Source: Nonomuraea terrae (GTDB lineage: Bacteria > Actinomycetota > Actinomycetes > Streptosporangiales > Streptosporangiaceae). Taken from it: a stretch of DNA of 64,000 nucleotides. Positions 63,911 through 64,000 of the stretch are shown piece after piece (the first letter of the stretch is position 1; every line of letters starts with the position of its first letter). The stretch is taken from positions 22,977-86,976 of the forward strand of contig NZ_SMKQ01000012.1 in assembly GCF_004348995.1 (NCBI RefSeq), read 5' to 3'. The position numbers and the translations under genes are program-made. The notes under the pieces are model-generated. The model had not been told where the DNA came from. It saw only the letters and a list, made by a program, of their open reading frames with translations, and ran no database searches.

Positions 63911-64000
63911 GTGGCGATGAAGTCGTATCCGCCGGAGTTCAAGGCGGACGCCGTCGCTTTGTATCTGTCCGATCCGGGACGGACGTTGGCCTCGGTGGCC
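63911..64000 (+). CDS. IS3-family transposase orfA, cut by window edge
   Basis: GTG 63911 behind AAGGAG, giving MAMKSYPPEFKADAVALYLS then DPGRTLASVA, the helix-turn-helix start of IS3-family OrfA proteins. Only 30 codons are inside the window. Confidence 0.85.
   Translation, partial: MAMKSYPPEFKADAVALYLSDPGRTLASVA

Overview
High-GC actinobacterial chromosome segment. Codon use, GTG starts, Tat and lipoprotein signals and the family mix suggest a Streptosporangiaceae-type organism (Nonomuraea-like), but this is inference without a database search. No phage, CRISPR or biosynthetic gene cluster was seen. Many genes are intact operon members; between them lie eroded insertion sequences and gene relics, so this looks like an accessory, recombination-prone region.

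Region 1 (1-19.4 kb) has an oxidant-defence flavour. It holds two msrB-msrA operons arranged head to head, two sulfite-oxidase-like molybdenum proteins (one cut by the window edge, one in an operon with a flavin reductase and a DUF6510 protein), a DUF417/RclC-like membrane protein, a zinc-independent quinone-reductase-like protein, lpdA, transaldolase, ctaD, a uracil-DNA glycosylase, several small GNAT acetyltransferases and two tandem TetR-type proteins. A recurring palindrome, GGACTA-N2-TAGTCC, sits before msrB2, before the TetR pair and between the divergent GNAT genes, with a variant at 831. The intact TetR has a single Cys at the position of the NemR redox Cys. I read this as a candidate oxidant (reactive chlorine or electrophile) regulon.

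Region 2 (19.4-30.3 kb) is a LacI-controlled rhamnogalacturonan-type locus: LacI repressor, PcRGLX/YetA-like lyase, DUF2264 protein, an LplABC-type importer and a 2-hydroxyacid dehydrogenase. Sites with an AAACGGTT-like core lie before these genes.

Region 3 (30.7-42.4 kb) is a ROK-regulated sugar locus: ROK repressor, an RbsA/RbsC-type importer with two permeases, a lipoprotein binding protein, a sugar isomerase/epimerase and a 1539-residue secreted ThuA/sorbosone-dehydrogenase/PKD/CBM/ricin/FIMAH protein.

Region 4 (42.4-49.1 kb) mixes IS relics, a tRNA-Arg 3' fragment, a Cys-rich unknown protein, the fmdA-amiS-fmdB amide operon and a frameshifted sodC.

Region 5 (49.2-59.5 kb) is a divergent catabolic locus. 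Leftward are a DeoR regulator, a GlpK-like kinase with an altered substrate residue, GlpA-like and GlpB-like flavoproteins and a DadA-like oxidase. Rightward are a polar amino-acid-type ABC importer and an amine-oxidase-like flavoprotein. A CRP-type palindrome precedes a good promoter. The substrate is not evident.

Region 6 (59.7-64 kb) is a scrapyard of a tyrosine integrase relic and nested transposase fragments, ending in the start of an IS3 element.
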